A stretch of 39,605 nt of DNA from Deltaproteobacteria bacterium (GTDB lineage: Bacteria; Myxococcota_A; Polyangia; JAAYKL01). The notes below the pieces were generated by a model. It was given only the letters and a program-made list of their open reading frames with translations, was not told the DNA's origin and ran no database searches. Where the stretch lies: contig JAQTNF010000037.1 of NCBI GenBank assembly GCA_028713995.1, positions 1 to 39,605 on the forward strand. Direction: 5' to 3'. The stretch's first letter is position 1. Each line of letters begins with the position of its first letter. A program made the position numbers and the translations under genes. Of this stretch, positions 14,950 through 24,234 are shown one piece after another.

Positions 14950-15660
14950 ATGCCGAGAAGAACCGGGATTGAGGTCGCTTTCGTTCTCGCCGCGACGGCG
15001 ATCGGGTGCGGCGCCCCTGCCACGCCCGCGGCCGGGCCCCAAATGGCGCGGACGGGCGGCGCGGGCGAAGAGAGCGACGGCGTGTCGGCCGAAGGGCTGC
15101 TCGGAGACATCTCGGCCGAGGACGTGCAGCGCGTGATCGAAAACAATGAGGAAGCGCTCGCCGCGTGCTACGGCAAGGCCCTCGAGGTCGAGGAATCGAT
15201 CGAGGGCGCGCTGCGCATCCGCATGGAAGTGAGCCCGAGCGGCAGGGCGGAGAGCGCCTTCATCGAGAAAAGTGATCTCGGATCGCTCGAGGCCGAAGAG
15301 TGCATCCTCGCACGCGTCGAGTCGTTCTCTTACCCCAGGTCTCGGGGCGGCAACGCGCGGGTCTCCTATCCGCTCGTGCTCACCTCGCCGTACACCCCGC
15401 CCAGGCCCGAGGTCTGGCCCTCGTCGCGCCTCGACGCGGTCGCGGCCGGGCATGACGCCGAGGTGAGGCAATGCCTGGCCGGCGCCACGGGCGTCGAGAT
15501 CACGCTGTGGGTGGGGCCGGGCGGACGGGCCTTGTCCGCGGGAGCGGCCGCTTTCGGGCTCGAGGCGTACGAAGGCGCCGCGTGCGTGGCCCGCGCGGCC
15601 ATGAATTGGACCTATCCGGATCCGGGCGCGAGCCCGGCCAAGGCCACGCTGTCCTTCTGA
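14950..15660 (+). CDS. AgmX/PglI C-terminal-domain lipoprotein
   Basis: A 236-residue exported protein. The leader ends AIGC (Cys20, lipoprotein type), and one TonB-like AgmX/PglI domain is recognisable at about 55-145: ALAACYGKALE, then GALRIRMEVSPSGRAESAFIEKS, CILARVESFSYPR and VSYPLVLTSPY. The second half repeats the theme more loosely (EVRQCLAG, ITLWVGPGGRAL, CVARAAMNWTYPDP), suggesting a duplicated domain. In Myxococcota these domains occur in gliding and cell-envelope proteins; their exact role is unknown. An extended ribosome site (GGAGGAGGAGG) precedes the ATG. It heads a three-gene envelope operon with the exporter that starts six bases after its stop. Confidence 0.75.
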   Translation: MPRRTGIEVAFVLAATAIGCGAPATPAAGPQMARTGGAGEESDGVSAEGLLGDISAEDVQRVIENNEEALAACYGKALEVEESIEGALRIRMEVSPSGRAESAFIEKSDLGSLEAEECILARVESFSYPRSRGGNARVSYPLVLTSPYTPPRPEVWPSSRLDAVAAGHDAEVRQCLAGATGVEITLWVGPGGRALSAGAAAFGLEAYEGAACVARAAMNWTYPDPGASPAKATLSF

Positions 15661-15666
15661 GGTCAC

Positions 15667-18060
15667 GTGAGCCCTCCATCTCCACGGCTGAACGGCCGGC
15701 TGCCCATCCTTCCGGCGAAAGTCGCCGTTGCCGTGGCCGCGCTCCTGCTCGGCCTCGGGCTCGTGGGCGCCACCGGCATCTCCATCGAGAAGGACGTGAC
15801 GGCGCTCCTGCCCGGGCGCAACAGCGGGCCGGACTCGCTCGTGGGGCTCGCGCGCCAGTGGGGGATGATCCGCAAGGTGGCGATCGTCATCGGACCGACC
15901 GAACCGGGATCGGACCGCCTGTTCGCGGCCGCCGACGCAGTGGCCGGAGCGCTCTCGCGCCTCGACGGCGTGGCCATGGTGACGAGCCGTGTGGACATGG
16001 CCGAGGCGCAGCGCGCCGCAGAGGTCGCGCTCTCGCGCGCCGCGAGGCTGGTGAGGCCCGGCTCGGTTCCCAAGGGGCCTGGGGAGATCGCGGGGCGGCT
16101 CGCGGAGCTCAAGAAGCGGCTCGCATCGCCCGAGGCCATGGTCATCGGACAGTACCTCCTGCGGGACCCCATCGGCTTCGGTCGGGACGCGCTCAAGGGG
16201 CTCGAGGCCATGGGCGAGGCCCAGGGCGCGCGCGTGGAGCGGGGACGCCTCGTCTCGCTCGACCGGCGTTATGCGCTCGTCTTCCTCGACCTCTCGTTCG
16301 ACCCGCTCGACGTGGAACGCGCCGGTGCGTTCGTGGACAGGCTCGACGGCGCGATTCGGGGCGCCATGGCCAAAGCCGGAGTGGCGGACCTGGGAATCAC
16401 GGCCCTGGGCGGCGTCCACTTCGCGGCTGCGAGCGCCCGGGCGATCATCTACGACCTCGCGTGGACGTCGATCGGGATCGTCGCGCTCGTGAGCGCCACG
16501 TTCATGCTCTTCTTCCGTCGCCTGCGCCTGCTCTTCATGGCGCTTGCGCCCGGATTCCTCGGCAACGCCGTGGCCGTGGGCGTGATGGGCTTCGCGCACC
16601 TGCGCGTGCACGCGCTCACGTTGGGCTTCGCCTCCACGATTACGGGCATCAGCATCGACTACGCCATCCACCTGTTCCACCGCGCGCTCGGGGAGCGGAG
16701 CGGCAGCACGCGCGAGCGCATGATCTCGGCGCTCCACGCGGTCGCGCGCCCCGTGATCCTCGGCTGCGCCACGGCCGTGGCCGCGTTCATGCTCGTGGCG
16801 ACGTCCGACTTCACGAGCGTGCGCCAGCTCGCGTTTTTCGCCGCGATCTCGCTCGTGGTGTCCCTGCTCGCCACCTTGCTCCTCATGCCGTCGTTCCACA
16901 GACTCGTGCTCGGCGGCGAGGGGCCGGGGTTGCGGGACGTGGTGGAGCGCTGGTCCACGCGGTTCATGCGGCTTTTCGGCGAGGGCACGTCGCAGGTGAG
17001 GAGGTGGGCCGTGATCGCGGCGTTCGCGGCGCTCGCGCTCGGGAGCCTCTATGGCGCCTCGAGCGTGGTCCTATCGGGCGATCCGCGCGATCTGAGCTAC
17101 ACGCCGCCCGCGCTGGCCGCGGCGCAAGGCAGGCTCGCGCAACTCTTCCCGGGCGTCACGGACCAGGTCCTTCTGGTGGCCGGAGCGGGCACGCGGGACG
17201 GCGCGCTCGTTGCGAACGACAGGCTGTACGAGGCCTTGCGCAAGGCCGGTGTCAAACCAACCGACGTGGTGTCCGTGAGCCCGTTCCTTCCTTCGCGCTC
17301 GACCCAGGACAAGGCGCTCGAGGCCTCGTCCCTTGTGCTCGGCGGAGCCGCGTCCCATTTTGCGGCCGCCGGCTTCGCTCCCTCGTACTTCGAAGGGCTC
17401 AAAGCCATGCTCGACGCGCCGCCCATCGCGGCCGAGGACTACGACCGGACGAGCCTCGGGCGCATCGTCTCGGACGCGGTCCGCGTGTGGAACGGACGGT
17501 GGTACGTGCTCACGCGGGTGAAGGGCTCGGCCGGACTCGACGCGCTCGCCCGGGTGGCCGCACAGGTTCCCGGCTGCCGCATCCTGTCCGAGCGCCTCGA
17601 GGCGAGAGCGACCCTCTCCATGTTGCAGCGTGAGATCGCATGGATGCTCGGCATCTGGGGCGCGGTGGCCCTTGCCATGCTCGTCGTCACCGAGCGCTCG
17701 GTGTGGTTCGGGTTGCGCGCGCTTCTGCCGCCGGTCTTCGGCGTGCTCGTGGCCGTGGGGCTGTTCGGCATCTTCGGCCGCCCGCTCACGCCCGTGGCCT
17801 CGGCCGGCCTGACGATGGTCCTGGGCTTGGGCATCAACTACGGCATCTACGTGGAGCACGAGCCCTTGACCGAGCGCGGGCGCGTGGCCGCGGCGGTCCT
17901 GGCGGACGCGATCACGACGATCGTCGGGTTCGGCGTGATCGCGCTGGCGCGCAACCGGGCCATGGCGGACATCGGGATCATCACGGTCACAGGGCTCACC
18001 GCGGCCATGCTCGCGGCCCTGGCCGTGCTCCCGGCCCTGCCCGGACGGAGGTGCCCATGA
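15667..18060 (+). CDS. MMPL/RND-superfamily exporter
   Basis: A 797-residue inner-membrane protein with the duplicated RND layout. There is one membrane helix near the N-terminus (about 17-36) and a large periplasmic loop. A helix cluster at about 262-410 includes TLGFASTITGISIDYAIHLFHRAL, the proton-relay region of MMPL proteins. Then come a second first-type helix (about 440), another loop, and helices at about 655-790 with GLTMVLGLGINYGIYVEHE. It likely exports a lipid or hydrophobic metabolite using the proton gradient; the substrate is unknown. The GTG start at 15667 is six bases after the preceding stop, and its TGA overlaps the next ATG. Flanking lipoproteins may be its periplasmic partners. 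Confidence 0.85.
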   Translation: MSPPSPRLNGRLPILPAKVAVAVAALLLGLGLVGATGISIEKDVTALLPGRNSGPDSLVGLARQWGMIRKVAIVIGPTEPGSDRLFAAADAVAGALSRLDGVAMVTSRVDMAEAQRAAEVALSRAARLVRPGSVPKGPGEIAGRLAELKKRLASPEAMVIGQYLLRDPIGFGRDALKGLEAMGEAQGARVERGRLVSLDRRYALVFLDLSFDPLDVERAGAFVDRLDGAIRGAMAKAGVADLGITALGGVHFAAASARAIIYDLAWTSIGIVALVSATFMLFFRRLRLLFMALAPGFLGNAVAVGVMGFAHLRVHALTLGFASTITGISIDYAIHLFHRALGERSGSTRERMISALHAVARPVILGCATAVAAFMLVATSDFTSVRQLAFFAAISLVVSLLATLLLMPSFHRLVLGGEGPGLRDVVERWSTRFMRLFGEGTSQVRRWAVIAAFAALALGSLYGASSVVLSGDPRDLSYTPPALAAAQGRLAQLFPGVTDQVLLVAGAGTRDGALVANDRLYEALRKAGVKPTDVVSVSPFLPSRSTQDKALEASSLVLGGAASHFAAAGFAPSYFEGLKAMLDAPPIAAEDYDRTSLGRIVSDAVRVWNGRWYVLTRVKGSAGLDALARVAAQVPGCRILSERLEARATLSMLQREIAWMLGIWGAVALAMLVVTERSVWFGLRALLPPVFGVLVAVGLFGIFGRPLTPVASAGLTMVLGLGINYGIYVEHEPLTERGRVAAAVLADAITTIVGFGVIALARNRAMADIGIITVTGLTAAMLAALAVLPALPGRRCP

Positions 18061-18680
18061 GCCGCCCTTCGTTCGCCCTGCTCGTCGCTGTCGTGACGCT
18101 CGCGTGTTGCGGCACATCCGCGCCGAAGATGCATGGTCGATCTGCGGCGAACGTGGGGTGGCGCATGCGTCACCAGATCCTGTACAGCCGCGACGGCCAG
18201 GATCAGGTCTTCGACGGCTACATGATCCGCGCGGGCGACGCGTTCCTCGTCAAGGCGTTCGCGGGGCCGGGTGTGGAGCTGTTCACCGTGGTCCGCAACG
18301 GTGAAGCCCATCGCGAGGAGCTGCACATCCCGGGGCTCCAAGGAAAGATCGACATGGCCGCCGTGGGAGAGGACATCGCGCTCGTGTATCAAGGCGGCTG
18401 CGCGCGGCCCCGCGGCGCGGGGTCGGCCGAATGCTCGCTGCTCGGCGAGTCCATGGTCGAGACCTATGACGCAACGGGCGATCTCGTGGAGCGGCGCTTC
18501 CCCAAGGCCCACGGCATCGGCCTCGCCATCTCGTACGAGGACTACGGCGAAAGGTCCGGCGCCCGGCTCGCGGGAAAGGTCACGCTTCGGTGGGGTGAGG
18601 GCAAGAGCACGATGGTCATCAGGCTGCTCTCGAACGAGCCCATGCCCGATTTCGATCGACGTTTGCTCGAGGTGCGCTGA
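18057..18680 (+). CDS. Small lipoprotein coupled to the MMPL exporter
   Basis: A 207-residue exported protein that I do not recognise. The signal peptide is short and ends ACCG with two adjacent cysteines (17 and 18), either of which may be lipidated. The body is rich in beta-type segments (DQVFDGYMIRAGDAFLVKAF, VELFTVVRN, GKVTLRWGEGKSTMVIRL). Its ATG overlaps the exporter stop (ATGA), so it is translationally coupled. By analogy with other MMPL clusters, an outer-membrane lipoprotein that accepts or inserts the exported lipid is plausible, but that is inference from position only. Confidence 0.6.
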   Translation: MSRPSFALLVAVVTLACCGTSAPKMHGRSAANVGWRMRHQILYSRDGQDQVFDGYMIRAGDAFLVKAFAGPGVELFTVVRNGEAHREELHIPGLQGKIDMAAVGEDIALVYQGGCARPRGAGSAECSLLGESMVETYDATGDLVERRFPKAHGIGLAISYEDYGERSGARLAGKVTLRWGEGKSTMVIRLLSNEPMPDFDRRLLEVR

Positions 18681-18702
18681 GACAAACAAGGGACAAACAA
18701 GG
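18681..18702 (+). repeat. Tandem 11-base repeat before ogt
   Basis: GACAAACAAGG is repeated exactly, head to tail, filling most of the 34-base gap between the lipoprotein stop and ogt. It could be a slippage duplication or a small control site; each copy ends in AAGG, a weak ribosome-site-like word. Confidence 0.8.
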
Positions 18703-18714
18703 CGAGGTGATTGC

Positions 18715-19287
18715 ATGGAAACGCTGTTCTATGACGTCATGGAAAGCCCGCTCGGAAAGATACTGATTGCGGTGACCGGAAGGGAACACCGGCTGTTCCT
18801 GTTGCACTTCCCGTTCAAGGTCGCGCCGGAAACGGCGCTCGGGCGTTGCCTCGGCCGGGAATTTTCGTTTGCCATGGCGCCGTCGAAGACCGCGACCGCG
18901 CAGGCGAAGAAACAGTTGCGGCTGTATTTCTCGGGAAAGTTGCGCACGTTCGATTTGCCGCTCGATTTGCGCGGCACGCCGTTCCAGCTTCGCGTCTGGC
19001 GCGAGCTGTGCAGGATTCCGTACGGCGAAACAGTCAGTTACGGCGAGCTGGCGCGGCGGATCGGTTCCCCCAAAGCGTCGCGCGCGGTGGGCATGGCGAA
19101 CAACAAGAACCGCATCGGCATCGTGGTGCCGTGCCACCGCGTCATCGGAGCCGACGGCGACCTGACCGGCTATGCGGGGGGGCTGCAACTGAAGGAGATG
19201 CTGCTCAAACATGAAGGCGCGCTACGAAGCTCTCTCCCAAAGACGGTCGATGGCGAGCGCGGTGCAGCCGAGCACGGAAAACAATAG
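18715..19287 (+). CDS. ogt: Methylated-DNA-protein-cysteine methyltransferase
   Basis: A 190-residue DNA repair protein that removes alkyl groups from O6-alkylguanine in one suicidal transfer. The acceptor is Cys140 in IVVPCHRVIG. Also visible are the helix-turn-helix GETVSYGELARRIG, the arginine-finger region SRAVGMANNKN, and GYAGGLQLKEMLLKHEG near the usual end of the family. An N-terminal ribonuclease-H-like domain (1-85) is intact. GGCGAGGTGA provides the ribosome site. The last 22 or so residues are an extra tail beyond the family's normal end, and this tail is coded opposite the end of the convergent yfhO-type gene. Confidence 0.92.
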   Translation: METLFYDVMESPLGKILIAVTGREHRLFLLHFPFKVAPETALGRCLGREFSFAMAPSKTATAQAKKQLRLYFSGKLRTFDLPLDLRGTPFQLRVWRELCRIPYGETVSYGELARRIGSPKASRAVGMANNKNRIGIVVPCHRVIGADGDLTGYAGGLQLKEMLLKHEGALRSSLPKTVDGERGAAEHGKQ

Positions 19288-21483
19288 CAACATGCAAAGC
19301 CAGCCGTAGCTTGGGGGCCAATAGCGAAGCACGATGCGATGTCTCCCGGGGCCGACCACGACCCCGCGGAGCAGGTGGTTGCAGCGGATGACCGGCGACT
19401 CCCTGCCATCGACAGAGGCGCGCCATCCCGGAAAGTATACCTCGTTGACGACCGCGAGCCCCCACGTCCCGGCCTTGACGGACGCGGTGATGCTGTTCGA
19501 CGAATATTTCGTCACCTTCCCGGCGGTGCGCTTTCCGCGCGCTCCTTTCAAATCGTCGAGCCCGGAAATCCAGTCGCCGCTTTCCACGAGCGCAACACCG
19601 AGCTTCTCGGCGTTCCCCCATTGCGCGAGCGCTTTGCCGTCGGGAATGCGTCGTACGGCCGAGTAGTGAGCAATGAGCGGCACGGGATTTTCCAACTCCC
19701 AGAGCGCGTTTCGTATCCGCTTCGACCGTTTGCCGGGATTCTTTTCCGAAAGAAGAAACCGGACATTGAACAGACGCAGGCGTTCAGGGTTCGTATTTGT
19801 CCAGCTCATGAACGATCGATGCCTGCCCAGCTCCACGGGTATCTTGTAGCCTCCGGCGTAACGCAGGAGCTCGCGGCTGCCGATGCCCAGGCGAGGTCCT
19901 TCGATTCCCAAGCGCCAGTTCGTGCTCGTGGTCGGCAAATCTTTCATGTATTGGCGTTCCAAGGCGAGGTCCAACGGCTGATTCAGAGCCAGACGGACGG
20001 ATGCGGACCAATGCAGATGCGCGGCCAGCGTCGCTCCAATGACGAACAGGCATATGGGAGCCATTCTCGAACCCAGCCGGGGTATCGCGAGGCAGACCCA
20101 AAGAAGGAAACAGACGCCGTACGTTTCCCACGGGACCAATTGGGCGGCCAGAATCGCTTCGTGCTTGCCTCTCAAAGGAACGCCCGGAGCGAAGTGAAGG
20201 ACGAGAGCGGAAGAGACGAGGAGCGTCGATGCGGCGTAAACACGGGTGGGCAGAAATGACGCGAACCGCCTGCCCGCGCCCGAGGTTCTCACGACCGCGA
20301 AAACCATGCTGACGCCTCTCGCGGCCAAGGGCCCGGAAAGGATCCCGAACACCGCCGCATAACGGTAGGCCTTTCGATTCAGGGTGAATCCCGGGAGGTG
20401 ATCCAGAGCCGTACGCAGCAGTCCGCCCTCTTCGCCGATCGCCACCCATACGGACAAAAACGAGATCCCGGCGAGAATCCAGACGCGGCGGTCGGGCTTT
20501 ATGAGCAGGGCCGGACCCAGCGCGATGAGCGTGGAAATGCCGACGAAAAGATCGAAACAGAAGGACTGATGCTTCCTGGCGATGAAGAGGCTCTGCAAGT
20601 GCTCGAATCGAAGCGCCCTGTCGAAATTATACCCCGCTCCGCGGCCGGCTCGAGTGCTTTGTTCGAAAAGATCGAGCGACGGGAGGTAGGTGATCGCGAG
20701 ATACGAGAGCACCAGGACGAATGCGACCGTCCCCCAGACAATAAGCCTTCTGACATGGAGAACAGCGGCCGCACGATCCTGCCGGAGAAAGTTCGTTCCC
20801 ACGGCCAATGGGAGGCTCGCGGCCGCGAACACTCCGCAAGTCCAGACGACATCGAAGACTCCGGGCGGGTTTGCCGCGGAGCCGGCGAGGATCCCCACGA
20901 CCGAGACGCCGAGAGCGGTTTTCCTGTTTGGGTTGTCGAGAAAGCGATCAATCACGAGCAGGAGCCACGGCAGCCATGCAAGAGGATACAGAAACATGGA
21001 GTTGCGGTGGTTGAGCACGGGCGCGCACAAGACGGCGGTGATGCCGGCGAGAAATGCGGCGGATTTTCCGGCGCCGAGACGACGTGCCAGAAAATGCGCT
21101 CCCAGAGCGATGACCAGGAAGTGAAACAGAATGAGGTACTGAATGCCCCAAACGGAAAGCCTCCCATGCGGGAGCGCGAAGGCCGCCAACAGCCAACTCG
21201 GCGGATAGAAGAGCATGTTCTGGGTATGTAGCGCAAAGGGATAGCCTCCGAGCTCGTAAGGGTTCCACAGAGGAAATTCGCCGCGCCAGATCGCGCGAAA
21301 TCGATAAGCGAAATCGGGCCAATAGGAGGCGAGGGTGTCCCAGCCGAAATACTCCTGACGCTCGCTGCCGGGGAAAAACACACGATGAAAGATGAACAAC
21401 AGAAGCGCAAGGTAGAGCGCACAGGGAACGGCGAAGTCCAAACGACGCCGTGGAATGCGCCGAAAGTCGGTTTCCGTTTCCAT
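19222..21483 (-). CDS. YfhO-family membrane protein (GT-C like)
   Basis: A 753-residue protein with about a dozen membrane helices. It shows the YfhO layout: a first helix, an exported loop with the YFGWDTLASYWPDFAYRFRAIWRGEFPLWNPYELGGYPF region, many helices, and a soluble C-terminal beta domain (FPGWRASVDGRESPVIRC, then GPGRHRIVLRYWPPSYG) before a final helix. YfhO proteins help glycosylate lipoteichoic acid in Firmicutes; elsewhere the role is unclear, probably sugar transfer from a lipid carrier at the outer face of the inner membrane. The base composition is clearly more A/T-rich than its neighbours and the start lacks a ribosome site, both consistent with transfer from another genome. 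Its 3' end overlaps ogt by 66 bases, tail to tail. Confidence 0.8.
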   Translation of the reverse strand: METETDFRRIPRRRLDFAVPCALYLALLLFIFHRVFFPGSERQEYFGWDTLASYWPDFAYRFRAIWRGEFPLWNPYELGGYPFALHTQNMLFYPPSWLLAAFALPHGRLSVWGIQYLILFHFLVIALGAHFLARRLGAGKSAAFLAGITAVLCAPVLNHRNSMFLYPLAWLPWLLLVIDRFLDNPNRKTALGVSVVGILAGSAANPPGVFDVVWTCGVFAAASLPLAVGTNFLRQDRAAAVLHVRRLIVWGTVAFVLVLSYLAITYLPSLDLFEQSTRAGRGAGYNFDRALRFEHLQSLFIARKHQSFCFDLFVGISTLIALGPALLIKPDRRVWILAGISFLSVWVAIGEEGGLLRTALDHLPGFTLNRKAYRYAAVFGILSGPLAARGVSMVFAVVRTSGAGRRFASFLPTRVYAASTLLVSSALVLHFAPGVPLRGKHEAILAAQLVPWETYGVCFLLWVCLAIPRLGSRMAPICLFVIGATLAAHLHWSASVRLALNQPLDLALERQYMKDLPTTSTNWRLGIEGPRLGIGSRELLRYAGGYKIPVELGRHRSFMSWTNTNPERLRLFNVRFLLSEKNPGKRSKRIRNALWELENPVPLIAHYSAVRRIPDGKALAQWGNAEKLGVALVESGDWISGLDDLKGARGKRTAGKVTKYSSNSITASVKAGTWGLAVVNEVYFPGWRASVDGRESPVIRCNHLLRGVVVGPGRHRIVLRYWPPSYGWLCMLLLFSVLGCTALAIDRLWERAS

Positions 21484-21715
21484 GGGAGGCGAAGCGTACC
21501 GCCGTTTTCCCGTGGCCTCAAGGTCGGGAAAGCGCTTGAAGCCGAAGGAAAACGGGAGTACGATTTGTTTCGGGTGGAAAGAGACAGGAGAAGAGTGTCG
21601 GGTGGATCGCGGCAGGCGTGATCTTGTGCAATGAGACCATAATAACGGGATATCAGCGGTCGCGAAAATAACGCTTGGAATGATTCATGAAACAAAAGGA
21701 ATGGGAGGTCATGTC

Positions 21716-22900
21716 ATGAGACGTCATGTCACGGCTCTGGGTGTTCTTGTCGCCGGCGCGTGGATGCTCTGGTCCACCTACGCCGCGGCTGCGGACAAGG
21801 TCGTCGTTTTTACGTTGGAGGAGATCAACGTCAGCCCCGGCGTGGGCCGGGCGGCCACGATCACGGTGGCCGGGGAGCTGCGATCCAGAGGATTCGAGGT
21901 CGTTGATGATCAATTGGTTGAGCAGATGCTCGCGGCCATGCAGGCCCAGGCGGCTGCGACCATGAGCGCCCCGGCGGTGCCTCCACCTCCACCTCCACCC
22001 CCGCCACCTCCGCCTCCGCCGGCCCCGGTCGGAGCCGAGCCCGCGGCAGCCGGGCAGCCCCCGGCACCTGCACCTGCCCTTGCGCCGCCCGTGGTTGCGC
22101 CCGCGCCTGCCCCGGCGGTCGTCTCTGCTCCGACGACCGTCGACAAGCTCAAGCAGGACGTGGTCCGACAACTCGGCGCGACCCACTACGTGGAGGGCTC
22201 GGTGCTGCGTTTCGGCAAGCAGATGAAGCTCAACGTCACCATGCGCACGGTCGACGGAAAGATCACGGGCAACGAGCAGATGGACGCGCGCACCGAGGAC
22301 GATCTCGCAATCGCCATCCCGCGCATCGTGGAGGCGCTCGTCACGCCCAAGACCGTGGAGGAGACGCGCAACCTCGACAACGCGACCAGGGCCGAGACCC
22401 ATCGCCTGCCCGAGCGCTTCGTCCTCGAGAAGAACTTCGGCGTCAGCATCGCCCAGTTCTTCGGGGTGACCGAGAAATCCAACTCCTACACGATCATCAA
22501 CTTCGACGGGCGCTTCGAGTTCGGCGATATCATGCTCATCATCAACGCCGGGCTCGGAATCCAGGGCAACGGCGACACGCATGCGATGCTCGACCTGGGC
22601 GGCGCCTACTACCTGCTCCACTCGGCCATCTCACCGTTCATCGGCGCGGGCGCCGGCATCTTCCTCGGCGACCGGCTCGACGTCAGGGTCTGCGAAACGG
22701 TCGGCCCCGAGAGCGATCGTTACGAAAGCTGTCACGAGCAGAACGATTCGAGCGTGGGGTGGAACGTGTTCCCGGCCGTGGGCCTGGAGTTCCTCAGGCA
22801 GTCGTCCCTCCGCGTCCACGCGGACTTCCGTTACGTGTTCATCTGGGAGGGAGATGCCTTCGGCAACGGTCCGGAGGTCATGGTGGGCATCAACTTCTGA
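21716..22900 (+). CDS. Outer-membrane protein with polyproline linker
   Basis: A 394-residue exported protein. The signal peptide ends AAA-DKVVVF. A periplasmic alpha/beta domain (about 27-75, VVVFTLEEINVSPGVGRAATITVAGELRSRGFEVV) is followed by a linker with 14 consecutive prolines and then Pro/Ala repeats. More of the periplasmic domain follows (HYVEGSVLRFGKQMKLNVTMRTVDG). A C-terminal half of amphipathic strands (FGVSIAQFFGV to VMVGINF) looks like an outer-membrane beta-barrel. The periplasmic part resembles domains that compute parameters from several regulators in myxobacterial outer-membrane proteins; the function is unknown. GGAGG seven bases before the ATG at 21716 supports that start over 21680. 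Confidence 0.7.
   Translation: MRRHVTALGVLVAGAWMLWSTYAAAADKVVVFTLEEINVSPGVGRAATITVAGELRSRGFEVVDDQLVEQMLAAMQAQAAATMSAPAVPPPPPPPPPPPPPPAPVGAEPAAAGQPPAPAPALAPPVVAPAPAPAVVSAPTTVDKLKQDVVRQLGATHYVEGSVLRFGKQMKLNVTMRTVDGKITGNEQMDARTEDDLAIAIPRIVEALVTPKTVEETRNLDNATRAETHRLPERFVLEKNFGVSIAQFFGVTEKSNSYTIINFDGRFEFGDIMLIINAGLGIQGNGDTHAMLDLGGAYYLLHSAISPFIGAGAGIFLGDRLDVRVCETVGPESDRYESCHEQNDSSVGWNVFPAVGLEFLRQSSLRVHADFRYVFIWEGDAFGNGPEVMVGINF
21980..22021 (+). repeat. Polyproline microsatellite
   Basis: Fourteen consecutive proline codons, mostly CCT, CCA and CCG in a CCWCCT-like pattern, inside the outer-membrane protein gene. Such a run is prone to length change and needs elongation factor P for efficient translation. 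Confidence 0.9.
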
Positions 22901-22917
22901 ACCCGCAGGTCCCCGTC

Positions 22918-24234
22918 CTAGAACACGAACACCACGTTCACCTCGATGTTGATGAACTCGGGCAGCTCCTTCAGGTTCCCGAGCCCGTCGGGCTTGAGGT
23001 CGCCCGCCTTGTCGACGTCCATGCACTTCTCGCCCGAGTTCGTGCTCTGCGCGCCGACCAATGCGTAGGTCCTGCTGCACACGGTATTCCAGATGGGGAT
23101 CATCCATTCTCCGACGATGCCGACGGCGAAGTTGCGGATGGGGAAGATTCGCAGGCCGGCCTGCGGCGCCACGGTGAAACCGTTCATGGAGCCCACGTAA
23201 CGCTTGCCCGTATAGGAGGAGACGTCGACAGGCAGGTTCGACGTGCCGGAGGGCGCGCCCTGATTCGGATCCTGCTCCTTCTGCGCGAAGGCGAGCCAGC
23301 TCCAGCCCAGGTCCACCCCGATGAACGGATCGAGGAAGAAGCGGTTGACCGGATGGTAGCGCAGCCCCGGGTACACACCCCAGAACGCGAATGTGCGGTC
23401 CACGGTGGCCAGCGTCTGCATGTCCGTGGACTTCGGCACCTCGAAGGCGCCGCCCGCGGCGGAGATGGAGACGGCCACGTAGGAGGAGATCCGGTAGCCG
23501 ACGCGCAGCCGGCCTCCGTAGCCCATGTCGATGTTCTTGCACAGGGTGTTGCCCTGGCAGAACGACATGATGAAGCCCAGGTCCGCGAACACCCCGGTGT
23601 GGTCGAACTCGGCCCAGAAGGGTGCGCCTTCGCCGTCGTCCTTCATCTTGACGGGTCGCCTCTGGCCGGTGTCCTTCTCCTCTTGAGCCGGTTGCGTCCA
23701 CAGGGCGAGCATTCGCACGGGCGGCAGGCCCGGCGCCGGAGGCTCTTCGAAGATGGCCGAGAGGCAGGCCCGCACGGGCGGCCCCAGGTCCGCGGGCGAT
23801 CCCGGAGGCGCCGCGGCCACCGGAGCAGAGCAGCCCCGCGTATTGCCGCGTGCCGTCCTGTAGCCGATGAGCTCGAGGTGCGTGCCGCCCTCCATGCCGC
23901 GGGTGAGCTGCGGATCCACGACCATGTCGACCCCGAGCCGCGCGGCGATGAGGCGGAACTGCTCCGCCGTGGGGCGACCGCTCACGCCGAGGGCGACCGC
24001 CGCGTTCCTGGTCTCGGCCTGCAGCGTGAGGGCGATGCCCCGCTCGCGTAACGCGGCGCGGACCCCTGAGGTGATTTTGTGTAGGTCCGCCGCGTCGCCG
24101 ATGCCGCGCGCGGGAAGCACGGCGGCCGTGGACACGGCATTGTCGGCGAGGGCCTTGCTCCCGCCGAAGACGGACGCGGCCGCGAGGATGAGGACGCCAA
24201 TCCCGCGACGTCGCGATTTTCCCGCGGGGATCAT
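22918..24234 (-). CDS. Outer-membrane beta-barrel protein of the Mla operon
   Basis: A 438-residue exported protein with a signal peptide ending ALA-DNAVS. A periplasmic alpha/beta domain (about 30-135) with VSTAAVLPARGIGDAADLHKI and LGVDMVVDPQL is followed by a Pro-rich linker. A barrel-like C-terminal half (from about 205, WAEFDHTGVFADLGFIMSF to NIEVNVVFVF ending in Phe) completes it. The plan resembles that of the convergent protein at 21716-22900, so the two may be distant paralogues. Its ATG overlaps the stop of the MCE-domain gene (ATGA), making it the fourth gene of the Mla-like operon. It may be the outer-membrane partner that the MCE protein delivers lipids to or takes them from; this is inference. 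Confidence 0.7.
   Translation of the reverse strand: MIPAGKSRRRGIGVLILAAASVFGGSKALADNAVSTAAVLPARGIGDAADLHKITSGVRAALRERGIALTLQAETRNAAVALGVSGRPTAEQFRLIAARLGVDMVVDPQLTRGMEGGTHLELIGYRTARGNTRGCSAPVAAAPPGSPADLGPPVRACLSAIFEEPPAPGLPPVRMLALWTQPAQEEKDTGQRRPVKMKDDGEGAPFWAEFDHTGVFADLGFIMSFCQGNTLCKNIDMGYGGRLRVGYRISSYVAVSISAAGGAFEVPKSTDMQTLATVDRTFAFWGVYPGLRYHPVNRFFLDPFIGVDLGWSWLAFAQKEQDPNQGAPSGTSNLPVDVSSYTGKRYVGSMNGFTVAPQAGLRIFPIRNFAVGIVGEWMIPIWNTVCSRTYALVGAQSTNSGEKCMDVDKAGDLKPDGLGNLKELPEFINIEVNVVFVF

Noticed and set aside
14053-16899. A 948-codon open frame on the minus strand
   Set aside because: It lies antisense to hyfI, the AgmX lipoprotein and the exporter, with Arg/His/Glu-rich sequence and no domain. 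It is a by-product of high-GC codon use.
19339-21231. Plus-strand frames opposite the yfhO-type gene
   Set aside because: They are polar, without domains or ribosome sites, and mirror a clear membrane protein.
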